Shown here piece by piece: positions 23,828-35,760 of a DNA stretch of 64,000 nt. The stretch's first letter is position 1, and each line of letters begins with the position of its first letter. Position numbers and translations under genes: made by a program. Under the pieces are notes generated by a model that was not told the origin of the DNA, did not search any database, and was given only the letters and a program-made list of their open reading frames with translations. Source of the stretch: Sphagnum magellanicum (lineage: Eukaryota > Streptophyta > Sphagnopsida > Sphagnales > Sphagnaceae); contig CM038925.1 of assembly GCA_021904315.1 (NCBI GenBank), positions 3,598,501 to 3,662,500 on the forward strand, read 5' to 3'.

Positions 23828-25165
23828 ACTTTTATCCCATATGTTTTGGCAAAAGTTGTCCTCCTTTCAGTTATATAGGTGGGCCAAAGGCAAGGAACTT
23901 TGTACCCTTGGACCTTCCAATTTTTTTAAAAATGAACAATGGGCCAATCAAATTGACTCATTGCAAAAAAAGAGAGAGAAATAAAAAAGAACTTGGGAGG
24001 CACCTCATTTAATGAATAGGAGAGATGTGTTTTTACACGATTGTGCCAATATTATTTGGAGCTTAAAAGGGCCAAAGGCTTTCATCTTTCTACCTTGATC
24101 ACTTTTCTTTGTCATAAAATTTCAATCACGTTACAAAAGATGCAAGCATCCTCCATCTTAAGTCAAACAATAGTCATAGGCTTACCTACTTCCCGACTTC
24201 CACCCCTTCGAAACACACCTCCCATCGCCACGACCGATCTATTGCAAGCTGTTGTTTTTTGAGATATAAATATGGCCGACCTACCATAGACAGTCAATTA
24301 TGGGACATAAGAGAGATTTTCACACCTACTTTGAGCCAACTTGATGTCTTGTCACTTCTCCATTTTCCTTAATTTTACTTGTACATTTTCCTAATCCAGT
24401 GTGTTTTTCAATAAAGCTTTACAGGACTTTGATATGAAAAAATGATAGAAAAAAACTAGCAGACAACCTTCAGCTACTTACAAATGAATAAAATATCTGA
24501 GATGGTAATGGCCAAAGGGTCTGCCAGGGTGGAAGTCTCTTCACAAGATTTTGGCTTATTGTGACCAACTCTCTTTGACCGTGGTAGAAAGAATGATTGG
24601 TACACACGAAGTACCCAGGAGTACATTATTGCATGTGGAGGATGTCTTGTCAGACTGCCTGTTCAAAGGCCAAATTGCCAGTGCGCACTTGACTTTGGTT
24701 TTTCTGCATTTGTAATGAACTTGGGGGGCTGGATTTGGAGCTATGGATATGTTAGAGCTGAAACTCACTTCAAGAAACCAAAAGAAATAGAATACTATTT
24801 CCACCTCAAAATGCCAAAAGATTTTTTGGTCAAAATTACAGTAAATTTACTCTTAAAAGACAGGTTTCTTCAAATTTCTCTGACATTGGAATTTGATCAA
24901 AACAGCAGCCTTAGAGAGAGTCTAATTAGATTGTAACTTTCTAGATCTGAAATTGTGACATACAGTAAGTTTGGAATGGTTTTGTCTACACTCAGAGAAA
25001 ATCTGTAGTGTATTTGGAGGGCACCTTATATTAATCAATTTCTCTCCTAGAAAATGGGAGGGATATTATGCCTACTCATTAGTGGGAGGGAAATTATCCC
25101 TCTCACTCCTATGCCTCCTGATCTACTTAGGTTTGGTTCATGATAAATTTTGCATTGTGCTTTAC
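23828..25165. other. Intergenic DNA, no recognisable gene
   Basis: Short open frames at 24041-24262, 24715-24936 and 24971-25174 (+) have no recognised motif. 24540-24960 is less AT-rich and may be an old exon, but I cannot identify it. Confidence 0.45.
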
Positions 25166-25283
25166 TATAGGTAAAGCCCATGGGTGGGGCACGTTCCAAA
25201 AATGCGGGGCTGGACTCAACTATGGCCTCGTCCTAGGCCCCTTATTTTGACAATGCCCCCCATCGTAGGGCTTTACCCTACAC
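25166..25283. mobile_element. TAAAGCCC fold-back element, copy A
   Basis: The left end TATAGGTAAAGCCCATGGGT and the right end AGGGCTTTACCCTACAC are inverted copies around GGTAAAGCCC, followed inwards by GGGGC / GCCCC. Total about 118 bp. There is no coding capacity; it is a MITE-like element. Confidence 0.6.
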
Positions 25284-25680
25284 TAATAGTCTGCAAGAAA
25301 AGAAAGGAAGAAGCGTGGGGAGATTTCTGGTCCTGTAATTAGTAATTACCTTATTACATTATAATCCAAAAGTGGAGGCAGGAACAGAAGTTGTAGGGCC
25401 ATGGAAATGTTTTGTTCTTCTCTTGTAAAGTAGAACACGTCTGCTCACATGCACCCATGTTCTGTTCATCGTGCAAGTACAACATGCGTGCGCACAGGCG
25501 TGCAGGGGCGAGCCGAATGGACGCCCGCACAGTTGGATCGCCGGGGACAATCTAGCACACTTCCAGCAGGTGCAGCAGCACAAGCTGTGACAATGGTGAT
25601 AATGCTTGGACTGCTGCAGCTAGTTTGTTTGTTTGTTTGTTGGTTCTGCCCTTCATGGTAGAGACATTGTGATGCACCCA
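25284..25680. other. GC-richer spacer, no recognisable gene
   Basis: 25430-25620 is locally CpG-rich. Frames of about 70 codons are open on both strands (25449-25661 + and 25359-25583 -) but carry no motif. (TTTG)n occurs near 25624-25640. Confidence 0.45.
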
Positions 25681-25882
25681 GAAACGGGCCAAAGTTTGAT
25701 ATCCCTTCATTCTAGCTGGATCACATTGTGGAGTAGTCCACTTTGGAAACAGCCAAAGTTCGGTATCCCAACATTCTAGGGTCATTTGGAGTACTCCACT
25801 TTAGAAACAACCGAACTTGTTGCCAAGCAGTTTGGTATGGACCTACAATAATCTAGGGTCATGTAGAGTCCATCATAGAAAC
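25681..25882. repeat. Three tandem units of about 60-75 bp upstream of the NXPE-like gene
   Basis: GAAAC followed by C.CCAAAGTT/CCGAACTT starts at 25681, 25746 and 25804. Each unit then carries GGTATCCC / ATTCTAG(G/C)..TCA and GTAGTCCAC / GTACTCCAC / GTAGAGTCCA. The third unit contains an insertion. Confidence 0.7.
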
Positions 25883-26473
25883 ATTTCCAGCATAACTGAA
25901 GAAGCCACTTGGGGCTTCACCATGCAAAGCACCATGTGTTTTCCCAACTCAGTATGTTGAACATTTATCATTCTCATGGATGTGATTTAAAGGGCAGAGC
26001 CATTCTGTGACAAGGCACTTGTTTGTTTGTTTTCAAAGAATGAATTTGCCCATGATTTGTTCACGTTACGATTTGTTTGCAGAAAACATAAGTCTAATGT
26101 GCTTCATGTGGGTTGTAACTGGTAACAATGCAGCCGGACACAACTAATTGTTAATAATCTATTGTACAAAGGATGCTGCTGCTGCTAGGCTAGGATCTGC
26201 ATGCGACAATCTTTTCCATGAGACCTAGAGCTGCCTGCCACAATTAAGCAGCTGCTGGGGAGGACTCATGTTGTCCTGGAACACGACTTGAGGACTGTGA
26301 AGATTGGCACTTGTAATGGCTGGCACAATAGGAGCATGTCAACTCATAGATCTGCATGTACACAGGCTGTGAGTACCCACAGCAGGACGGCGTGTTGCTG
26401 TGGTTCATCGGTACCTATTGAATCCCAACCATTCAGCTGTGGGTGCAGCAGCTGAGAAAAAATTATCTGTGAT
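25883..26473 (+). other. 5' flank of the NXPE-like gene
   Basis: No further gene. GC content rises towards 26474. I see no clear TATA box at a sensible distance. Confidence 0.4.
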
Positions 26474-28357
26474 ATGGCTTGTCCCAGTACTACAGAGACT
26501 TGCAGGAGATCGTGGCTGAGCTTTCCAAGCGCGTTTAGTAAAATCTGGCGTACAAGGCTGAGTTCGTTTTACTTAGCAGCAGTCGTAATATCTACGATTC
26601 TCTTGTGTAGTAGCGTCCTCGAACTGAGCCACATTTTCCAGTCATCGCGGTGGTCTGTACAATGGCCTGCATCATGGCTTCAAGCTATGCTCCCTGCAGG
26701 CACACCTGATGGAGATGAAGTCGCAGGCAATTGGAAGCAGCTGCGAATTGTGACATCGACGTTTGACAACTATACGGAGCGCATTTTGGAGCAGCTGCAG
26801 CGGAACGGAAGCAGATCTTCGCCTTGTCACACGGTACACACTAATGTGACGCGCGTTGTTCTGGGCATGATGCCTGGTATTAGTGCAGCAAGGTCTTCAG
26901 ATCTTCGTGATGGGCTCGGGGTCACCAGCTTAGCTACCGGTGTGGAACACACCCTGTTATTGGTATCCTACTCGGCAGACGGATCTCCGCGTTGTGCAGG
27001 TGGGGATTTCTATGAGACGGACTTGGCGAGCAGCCACTGGCGTTCTCGACCTCCCATTGAAGATCTCGGTAATGGATCGTATGCTGTCACCTTGCTAGTG
27101 GATGACGCGTTTGCAGGGAGCTTCAATTTCTCTGCCTTTCTGCTCTTCGATGCTTTCCACGGCCTTGATCACGATTGCCGGAGGTGGATGATCGGCCGAC
27201 AAATGGTCTCGCTCCAAGTCCAGTTTGTGAAACAAGAAGATCGCGCAGCCGGATCATCATCAACCCATGATGCTGCAGAAGATCAGTCTCCAAATGGGCT
27301 TTTTCCTCAAGACTTGATGAAGAAGCGCCGGCGGATTTGTGATCGGGATCGTGACTTCGCGCGAACTAGGCCATGGATGGGCAGGTGGTCGAGGACCTGG
27401 ATCAACGACTCCTGCGAAGCAGATGGCGAGGGAAGGTTTCGCTACTGCGTTCCGTCGGAACACGACAGTTGCAGCAGCAACGAGTCGTCGTACCAGTCAT
27501 GTGAAGGTCGGTTATCGAAGCTGGAGAGCAATGGGTGGGTGTATTCCACTCGGGGCTGCACACCCAAGATCTTCGAAGCACAGGAGGCATGGAATTGCTT
27601 GGACGGAAGATGGCTGCTCTTCTGGGGAGACTCCAACTTCCAAGACACGATCCGCAACTTGCTGCTGTTTGTGTTGGAAATCCCGGTTCCACACTGGACA
27701 AATATCTCGGACTGGGAACTCCGGAGAAGCTTTGAGGATTATTTTGTGAACCCGGTGAGACCAGATCAAGCTGTGCACATCAGCTCCATCTTCAATGGCC
27801 ATCATATAGTTTCGGGAAACTTCGAGGGCTTAGGTTCATTGCAAGATTCCGACTACCGCGACTGGATCCTGAAACATTTCCGAGAGAAAAGTTCTTCTCC
27901 TGATACCATCTTCATGAACTCAGGTCTACACGACGGCGTAGCTTTCAACACAACAGCCGAGTACGTCACAGCATTGGACTTGTCACTGGATTTCTGGGAG
28001 TCGGTATGGAATTCCATGAGGAGAAAACCGAGGGTCGTGTACAGGACGACTGTGACACCCGCAGGCTATTCTCGGGGCATGAACTCCAATCCACACAAGA
28101 TGGAAGTGTTCAATAGAATCATGGTGGAGCGATTACACGCGCGGCTACCCACTGCACAATTCGTGGATGCCTACGACCTTACCTTCCCTTGGCATTACGA
28201 CAACAATTACAGCGATGGTGGTCACTATGGTCGTGCTCCAGGCGTGGATTTTTTCTGGCACCGCAAGCCTCACCATTACTTCGTGGATATCATGCTTGCT
28301 CATCTTCTTCTCAACGCCATTTGTCCACAAGTAGCTGCTGCACAAGAGGACTCATAG
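26474..28357 (+). CDS. NXPE/PC-esterase-type single-pass membrane protein, intronless
   Basis: The 627-residue product has a short basic cytoplasmic tail, one membrane segment (about residues 31-49) and a lumenal remainder: a type II Golgi-style layout. About residues 90-250 resemble the Ig/filamin-like domain of NXPE proteins, with GGDF at 176-179 and later NGSY. The C-terminal part is a PC-esterase (GDSL/SGNH-like) domain: WGDSN puts the nucleophile at Ser387, and DGGH at 581-584 supplies the family's DxxH, with His584 the likely catalytic base. Plant relatives of this domain (TBL family) O-acetylate cell-wall glycans; NXPE-type members are poorly characterised, so substrate and acceptor are unknown. 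Many N-x-S/T sequons and Cys residues fit secretion. GC content is far above the flanks, there is no frameshift, and the start has G at +4. A close TBL identity is less likely because the N-terminal Ig-like part is NXPE-like. Confidence 0.85.
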   Translation: MACPSTTETCRRSWLSFPSAFSKIWRTRLSSFYLAAVVISTILLCSSVLELSHIFQSSRWSVQWPASWLQAMLPAGTPDGDEVAGNWKQLRIVTSTFDNYTERILEQLQRNGSRSSPCHTVHTNVTRVVLGMMPGISAARSSDLRDGLGVTSLATGVEHTLLLVSYSADGSPRCAGGDFYETDLASSHWRSRPPIEDLGNGSYAVTLLVDDAFAGSFNFSAFLLFDAFHGLDHDCRRWMIGRQMVSLQVQFVKQEDRAAGSSSTHDAAEDQSPNGLFPQDLMKKRRRICDRDRDFARTRPWMGRWSRTWINDSCEADGEGRFRYCVPSEHDSCSSNESSYQSCEGRLSKLESNGWVYSTRGCTPKIFEAQEAWNCLDGRWLLFWGDSNFQDTIRNLLLFVLEIPVPHWTNISDWELRRSFEDYFVNPVRPDQAVHISSIFNGHHIVSGNFEGLGSLQDSDYRDWILKHFREKSSSPDTIFMNSGLHDGVAFNTTAEYVTALDLSLDFWESVWNSMRRKPRVVYRTTVTPAGYSRGMNSNPHKMEVFNRIMVERLHARLPTAQFVDAYDLTFPWHYDNNYSDGGHYGRAPGVDFFWHRKPHHYFVDIMLAHLLLNAICPQVAAAQEDS

Positions 28358-28402
28358 CTCCAGCACCATCATGGCAACAAAATTTTTACACTGATGCGAA
28401 AA

Positions 28403-28408
28403 AATAAA
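28403..28408 (+). terminator. Candidate polyadenylation signal of the NXPE-like gene
   Basis: AATAAA lies 46 bp after the stop codon, following an A-rich run. Plant signals are loose, so this is only a good candidate. Confidence 0.35.
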
Positions 28409-28679
28409 CTCTCTAGGGAGCTGTCTCTTCCCCTGTGTTCAAGTGTGCACTCGAGCTTCCTGTGTCGACCGAGAGCTTCTTCCTCATTGCAATACAGAGA
28501 AGAGACTACTGGAGCTTCTCATAACAGCACAACACAACAAAAGCAAGCTTCCCCGCGAGCGAAGGAACTTGGGCTAAAAGCTCAATGCACAGAAATTCTT
28601 GCCTCTTATTGGCTAAACCAAAATTCGAATTAAGTTTTTTTCAGAAAGCAAAGAACTTCCTGATTTTTTTTTCCCAAAA

Positions 28680-28775
28680 GGAAATTGGCTAAAGTAAATT
28701 CTCTGAGGTAAAATTGGCTCAAGTAAATTGGCTCAAATAAATTGGCTGAAAGTAAATTGGCTAAAGAAATTGGTT
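28680..28775. repeat. Short tandem repeat, AAATTGGCTNAAGT units
   Basis: AAATTGGCT recurs six to seven times at about 14-18-bp intervals (28684, 28711, 28726, 28740, 28756 and others). It leads directly into the larger array whose units also begin with TTGGCTAAAG. Confidence 0.75.
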
Positions 28776-29460
28776 GAGGTTGAATGATTTTGGGCTACCT
28801 TATTTATTAGAGTCAAAACCAAATTTTCTTTTGATTTCAAGAAATAGTTGTCTAATTAACACATTAATATTACAAATCAAAGGGGCCCATTTTTGGATTT
28901 GGTAGCTTTTGGCCTCTTTTTTTCAATTCGATGAAGGTGATTTTGGGCTAAATTATTTATTAGGGTCAAAACTATTTCTCTTGATTTGAGGAAATAGTTC
29001 TCTAACATTAATTTGTAAATAAAAGGGGCCATTTTGCATTTGACAGTTTTTGGGGCCTCTTTTTCTTGTTGGCTAAAGTTGATTTTGGGCTAACTTATTT
29101 ATTAGAGTCAAGATTATTTCTTTTGATATGAGGAAATAATTCTCTACCATGAATTACAAATAAAAGGGGCCATCATTTTGTATTTGACAAATTTTGGCCT
29201 CTTCTTTTTAAATTAGGCTAAAGCTGATTTTAGGTTAACTAATTATCGGAGTCAAAACTATTTTCCTTCACTACAATTGTATTTGTTCTGGCAAACCTGA
29301 ATTTTTCTAAAAGGAAAATGATTGGCTCAAGTTGATTTTGGGCTAACTTATTATTAGAGTTTTAAAGTCCATTTCTTTTCTTTTGAGGAAATAGAAACAC
29401 AAAAAACAAAAAAATGAGAGCACATTGATCATGTATTTGACAATTTTTGGGTTTTAAAAA
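28776..29460. repeat. Diverged tandem array, unit about 145 bp, five units
   Basis: Each unit begins near TTGGCTAAAGTTGATTTTGG, then GCTAACTTATTTATTAGAG, TCAAAACTATTTC, TTTGAGGAAATAG, AATAAAAGGGGCCAT and TTTGACAATTTTTGG. Unit starts fall near 28770, 28933, 29069, 29214 and 29322. The fourth and fifth units have lost or replaced segments. A sixth, detached unit lies at 29925-30040. Confidence 0.85.
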
Positions 29461-29689
29461 AATAAATCAGTGATGATGATTTGTTGGACTTGGTTTAAAT
29501 AGGGCGATGTTAGGTTCCATAAGTTGCAAGTCGTCACTTGCACATTTCCAAATGGAATTTATTTAGCCCATTCTGAAGTAAAGAGACCTGAAAAGGTGTC
29601 TTTTTGGATTAGTATATTTTTAAAGGTTTTTATTCTCCGACATCATATTTACAAGCAGATTTTTGATACCTTCTCCACCAATTTGTATC

Positions 29690-29880
29690 TCATTTAAAAA
29701 TTTAAAAAATCTTAATTCAATTGTTGAATTTGAATTCAAATTTCATCCAATGTATTTGAATTCAATTAGATTTAATTAAATCTAAATTGAATTGAATTAA
29801 ATTTGAATTCAAGTTGCATGCAATGTCATTCAATATTTGCATTCAAATTGAACTTAAATTTTACAAAAACAATTCATTTT
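29690..29880. repeat. AATTC-rich palindromic stretch
   Basis: TAGATTTAATTAAATCTA is a perfect 18-bp palindrome at about 29766-29783, extended by GAATTCAATT / AATTGAATTG with a one-base gap. TTTGAATTCAA recurs four times around it. It would extrude as a small cruciform. Confidence 0.6.
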
Positions 29881-29924
29881 TTCATCAAGTGATTGACATT
29901 TGTAATGTGTAGCAATGCAAAGGC

Positions 29925-30040
29925 TGAATTAGTTAAAGTTGATTGTTGGCTGACTTATTATTAGTGTCCAAATTGTTTTATTTTGGAGGAAATATAAACA
30001 ATTACAAATAAAGGGGCCATAATTGGCAATTATTGAATTC
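29925..30040. repeat. Detached sixth unit of the 145-bp array
   Basis: GTTAAAGTTGATTGTTGGCT, ACTTATTATTAG, GGAGGAAATA and ACAAATAAAGGGGCCAT match the array units in order. About 470 bp of unrelated AT-rich DNA separates it from the array. Confidence 0.65.
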
Positions 30041-33000
30041 TTGATCACCTATTGGAACTTATCATAAAAATTTGGTGATTTTGAATATTCTGGCAAATTT
30101 GGGCCCATTTTTCTCATGAAATGTCCTTTGTATAAATTGAAATCATATTTTTCAAGTCAAAATTTGATAACATTTTGCCCCCCCCAGCAAAAAAAAAAAC
30201 CCCCTTGATTCTATTACACTTTTCATAATAGCTTAGGGGCACTAGTAAGAAATGTGGTGCACTTCATTAACTTGATTCATTATGGGGGTTATAAAAATGA
30301 ACTAGGTCACCATATTATTGCGCCATTTCACCTTAGGTGAAACTTTAGCCACTCATGTCCACTTTCAATGAAAGTAATTCCCTGAGGTAATTCATCAAGG
30401 TATTTTTTGTATTATTTCTAAAATATTCTAGTCTAGAATAAAAATTTGTAGTTTGTAATTAATCCATATATTGCATTGCAATTAGGTGTATAATCATTAG
30501 ATGTATGTATGAAAAATGTATATAATGTCAATACATTATATAATGTGATTTTAAAATACATATACATATATAATATTATACACTTATATAATAAAAATAT
30601 TTCTATAAGTTTTGTTTGGAAAGGTGCACATGTCATGCGCCTTTTCATAGAAACAAAAATAAAATTCAAACTCAAACACTTCCTTCATTTTATAAAATTT
30701 TATTTAAATTACTAACTCTAAAAACATATCCACACCATCTAAAAACTATGCAAATAATTTCACATGAAAATTATTGTTAAACTTGATATTAAGTTAAACT
30801 TAAATTGGAATAGAATTCACTTGGACAAATATATGATGGGAAGATAATAAAAGCTCTACAAAAGATATTGATTATTAATATTACAATGTTAAGGAAAACA
30901 TACTGTGATCACAAAACATTGATGAGCATAATTTTTTTAAAAACAAACAATGGTTGTAAGACATTGCAAGGAATTATTAACAAAAGATGATCAAACAATC
31001 AAAATTAGAATTTTTTGAAATCGTGAAGAAGATGATTAGATGATGGAAATGATCAAAACAAGAAGGTAGCATAAGGATGTGGAGAAAATAAAAGGGAAAT
31101 GGAAATTAATGAATGTTTGCAAAAATGTGCAAATTTGATGAAGTAATCAACCATGCACAACAAGATGCCATAGCATTTTGCACACATTGCCATGATATTG
31201 TCATAATTGTATGCAATTTATAATTAGATAATGAAATTTATGATTATTTTGTGTTAAAGGGTGTTCTATGACCTGTAGTTGTTCATTTTGAACTTTTAGA
31301 TCTGTAATTATACATGATTGTAACATTTTTTAATAACTAAGTTACTGGTTATGTTTTTACTGGTTATCATTTTTTATCTTTGTTCTTGACCATGTACTTT
31401 GGGACTAATGATTGTAATGAGGATTTTTTTATTATTGGCATTGAAGCAAATCAAGTTTTTTTTTGTAAAGTTCTTTGGTTTTTTTTAATTTAGAATTATA
31501 GAATTTTTTTTTGACTTGCATAGAGTGAAGTAATGTGTATTGTAAATCATAGAATAAATTGTAGAAATTGATTTGATTTGAAGAACTTGATAGGAATTAA
31601 AGCATAAAATCTACCTTTTCCACTTTGCAAATTGATTTTACATACTACATCTTGGATCTAATGTTTTCAATCATTAATAATATATCATTTAAGAATATGC
31701 ATGTTCAAGTTTGGTCCAAAAACCATTCACAATGAGTGATAGTTTCATTTAAAGTTATGTCTATTCACAATGAATGTCCTATGGGGTCTATAGGATGTCA
31801 TTAGAATACCACTATTGTTACAATGAATATGTGTGAATATATTAATTGAAAATAACAATGAATAAAATGTTATGTAATTTTCCATCCTTTGTTGAAATAT
31901 TGAAGTTTTTCTCCCCAATGTAAGATATGTGGATAAATTGCAAAACATATGCAGATAATATATAATTGATCACAAATTATATTAGAACTAAAAGTATATA
32001 ATTTTACAATTCAACACAAATGTTTTTGATGCATTGAATGTTGAATTGGAAGAAATTTCTTTGGCTTGTGTTCACACATGTGCTATGATAAATAATTTTT
32101 TTAAAAAAAAATTCTGTGATTATATCGTGATATTGAATCCAATTAAAATTCAATGCAATTTGTTTCATTTCAATTTGGAACCCAATCCTTGAAATTCAAA
32201 GGCATCCCTTTATCAAATTCATCTTTCAATCCTTTTTTAAATTAATGAATTATAATTGGCACGTAATTTAATTTCATTTTTTTTTCCCCATGTTAACCCA
32301 TGAAAATCACAAGCATCTCAAGTACTTATATATATCATATTTAATAATTAACATATATTAACTAGTGTATTACAAATTGATATAATTTTTTAAAAAAAAA
32401 ATTGACATTTTATTAAGTTGATGAACTAAATAGCTAGAGTTTTAAACTTTTTGGAGCTAAAAAGATTAATAGCTTGGGTTCTCCCAATTCAATAATTCTC
32501 AACATGAAGTGTCAAAATCTTGAAATAGTTTCAAAGAGTATTAAATTATTGGCCTTGCAAGAACTAGCACTCACACTCTTATCATTGCAAAAGCTAAAAA
32601 AATGGAGCAAGAGATTTCTTGTAAAAAAATATGAAATGTTTTTGTAAACTAATTTGGGTCATCCTTATTATGCAAGAAAATTTTGGTAAATGTATTTGGG
32701 CCCCGGACCATTATGCAAAGGATGATATGAGAGTACCTTCCATCTTGTAGCTCGGGCTCAGTCCTCGTTACAAGGTGAAAGGCATTGACAAATAATGCCA
32801 CCCCCACACTAAATTGCTTGGAAATATTTAAAATATCCCATGCTTAGATTCAATCAGGGTCTATGTGGCCAAACCTAACATGTCTTGGAATTAATAACAT
32901 GCCCACTAAAAGGCTTCACTCAAAAGGGTGTACAAGCACGTTCTGTTCACCGAGGCCAAATAATTGAACTCCCAAATCCTAAAAATGTTTTGGACAAAGT

Positions 33001-33064
33001 GATGAACCCACCCCCAAAAAATTCTTGCAATATGATCACTAAGTAGTAGGTAGGGTTTGTCACT
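30041..33064. other. AT-rich intergenic DNA, no gene seen
   Basis: A C-run followed by an A-run lies at 30178-30205. The remainder is AT-rich with short poly(A)/poly(T) tracts and no frame I can assign to a family. Confidence 0.55.
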
Positions 33065-33185
33065 TATGGTAAAGCTCTAGAGTGTGGGCATTCTCAAAAT
33101 TAGGGGGCCGGGATGGGGTGAGAGCCAAGTGGAACCCTGCATTTTGGTTTGGGAATGCCCCCCCACATGTGGGCTTTACCGATCA
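33065..33185. mobile_element. TAAAGCCC fold-back element, copy B
   Basis: The left end TATGGTAAAGCTCTAGAG...GGGCATTC and the right end GAATGCCCCCCCAC...GTGGGCTTTACCGATCA are inverted over about 28 bp. The GAATGCCCCC / GGGCATTC part is also found in copy A (AATGCCCCCC) and in the array at 63.4-63.8 kb. Confidence 0.6.
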
Positions 33186-35640
33186 TAAAGCATGAGGTGA
33201 ATGTTATCATGAACTTAACACAACAAACATATGTAAATCACAAGGGGTAGGAGGAGAGGGGTCTTATGGCTAGGTGTTAAGAATGGGATGAGGCTTATGC
33301 TTATAGGTAGACTCAAGGCACCATCCACTCTTAAGGAGTGGTCCTCAGATCAATCTTCTCTCCTAGCAGGGAAACTCATGGATATAACTGCCATAAAAAA
33401 TCAACTCCGAAATTTCTCAATGTGGTTTGTGCAATTGGGTTATCAAGCTTAGAAATTTCCAGGGGAAACCTTGGCTTTTCATGTTGTGGATCATCTTGGA
33501 AGGACAATTTTTCTCTACACACCCTCAAGTTTCAACAGATGTTTTGCCAAGACCTTGTTAACTAGAGTTCAACTAGTAGAAATCGGTGGTTTTTTTGGTG
33601 GTTTCAAAACTTTTGTTGAAAATTTCCAAAATTTGAGCCTAATTTGCCAAACTTTACACTAAAAACACACACATGAATTTTTTTTCAAAATCACAAATTT
33701 TTTTTACTTGGTGGCAAAAATTTGCCCCCAAAAAGAAACACTGCTAGAGATCTCAAGTAGAGGCTCATAGCTAATAAGAGTGCCACATTTGATGTAAAAT
33801 TTTGAAACTTTAGTATGATAAAACCAAAAAGAAAAATGTGACAACAGGAGGGAATCACCAATCTTGCCAAGTTTAGGGTACTTGAGAGGTTCTCTGGCCA
33901 TGTCCAAGACAAAGCTCCCACCAAAGGCCTTGGCAGGTGCTTGAGTTTTTAATTCTGAAAATTTCAACAATAAAAAATAAAGTTATTGTGAGATATATTC
34001 ATCAAGACACTTTAAATTTTTATTTATAAAACACATGGCATATTGGAAAAATGTACAAAGGCATATTTATTTCAAATGATTTGAACTGTTTCAATGTTCA
34101 GGTGGACCTTGACGTAATTACCTCCTTTGAAAATGATCAGAGATCAAACTCTTACACCTGAAGCAACTTTGTGCAAATTTTGGTAGATTAAAAAATAATT
34201 TAATTTATGCCAAAGCCGCTAATGTACTTCAATATTGCCACCAAGGTACTACAATATTTGAAGCAACAATTTTTTTTTCAAGTCTGCAAAGTTGCCAATC
34301 TGGCCACACAGTTCAGCTTTGTGTGAATGGAGCTTATTGGGCCAATTTTTTTTATTGAAAAATTACTACGATGACAAGTTGTCCATAGCAAATGCCCACA
34401 AACTAGCAACATTTCTAAACAACGTAGAAAATTGCTATGTCATATCATTTGGCTAAGAGGTAATTAATAAGGGAATAAATTTGGTTACAAAGCACCAACA
34501 AATCTCCAAACCAATAGCAAAGGCAACACTAATAGTCATTCAAAAGGTTTGTGTCCTGTGACATGTATTACCTAGATGTATTGTTCTGTCAAGGAACATG
34601 GTTTGGACTTTGTAGTTGTTGTCAAAGTGAAACAAAGCTTTTTTCTAATCAAAACAACACCATATCCTCATAGTTGGGCAATGTTGTTCAATGTTGATAG
34701 TCCAACAAGATGAATCCTATGTAACATGTTTTAATCTACCTCACAGTTCTAGCTACAATGTACAATGCTCTTAAGATTCAAGAAATAGCATTTAATTAGC
34801 ATGAAAGAAATGGATTACATATTTCACCGATGATCAATAACTTGATCATCTATGTGCACTATGTAGGGTCTATTGTCTATCACCAGACCTTTTGGTGAAG
34901 CATCAAGATGTGCCACAATCCACTTTTTTAATGTTGTCATTTGAACATAGTATGTCTTTTGCAAATTTAGTGCTCTACAAAGTGTCCAATCTCTTGTTAG
35001 CTCTCACACAAACATTGGAGAATCCATAAGACATAGTACATATAATTCTAGACATCTTGAAACTTGAAAATTAAAAGATTACCCACATCTTTGCAACCAA
35101 GGCCTTCACCTACACCACATATACAATCTTAAACCCACTAAGATTATAATATATATGGTTATAATCACAATCAAACGAGTCAACAGTGACAAAGGACTTG
35201 ATAAAAAATGGGCCTTTTGTGGTCATTTAGATTTTTTCATAAAAAAGATTTTTTGAGCAGCATTTTTTTAAATGTTTACAATTCCTCAATAAATTACATG
35301 ATTTGTGTTAACTCTTTTTTAATAAATATGAATCATTTTTAAATGTATAAAATTTGCAAGATCCTATCTTTTGTTTTGAAAAATGATTATAATTTCAAAT
35401 CGTCTTAAAATATGTTAACTATTTTAAACTTTAGTTTTTTGTATAATAAGCCACAAATTTTTTCATATGTCATACACATTATGACCCATTTACATATGGC
35501 AAATGACTCTTGAAATTTGAAATTCCTAAAATTATATTTTGAATTTCTAAAAAAATTTAGTACCATACTTTTTTAATTATAAATGATTTTCGAATGTGGA
35601 TGGTATATTATCATTATTTAAATATTTTTCCCATCAAAAT
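33186..35640. other. Intergenic DNA, no recognisable gene
   Basis: Small open frames at 33338-33565 (+) and 33691-33970 (-) have no known motif. 34500-35150 is somewhat less AT-rich and could be an eroded element; I could not match it to any transposase or polymerase in six frames by eye. Confidence 0.45.
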
Positions 35641-35760
35641 TCTTGTATTGGAAGAGTCCTTAGCCTAGTGGTTTATAAAATTGATTTTTTGGTGTTAAAG
35701 TTCAAAAGTCTTTTATTAAAACCAAAACTCAATTTATTAAATTAAATGAATTTTTAAAGA
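35641..35760 (+). mobile_element. tRNA-derived SINE-like copy (plus strand)
   Basis: TTAGCCTAGTGGTTTATAA at 35660-35678 fits an RNA polymerase III A box (TRGCNNAGYNGG), and AAAGTTCAAAAGTC at 35697-35710 fits a worn B box (GGTTCRANNCC). The start-to-start offset is 36 bp. The 3' limit is not defined. Confidence 0.45.

Noticed and set aside
27260..28633. Several frames of 60-136 codons on both strands over the NXPE-like gene
   Set aside because: Shadows of the GC-rich coding sequence; only the 627-codon frame has the family motifs.
34500..35150. Possible copia-type polymerase remnant on the minus strand
   Set aside because: Reading all frames by eye gave no conserved reverse transcriptase, RNase H or integrase phrase.
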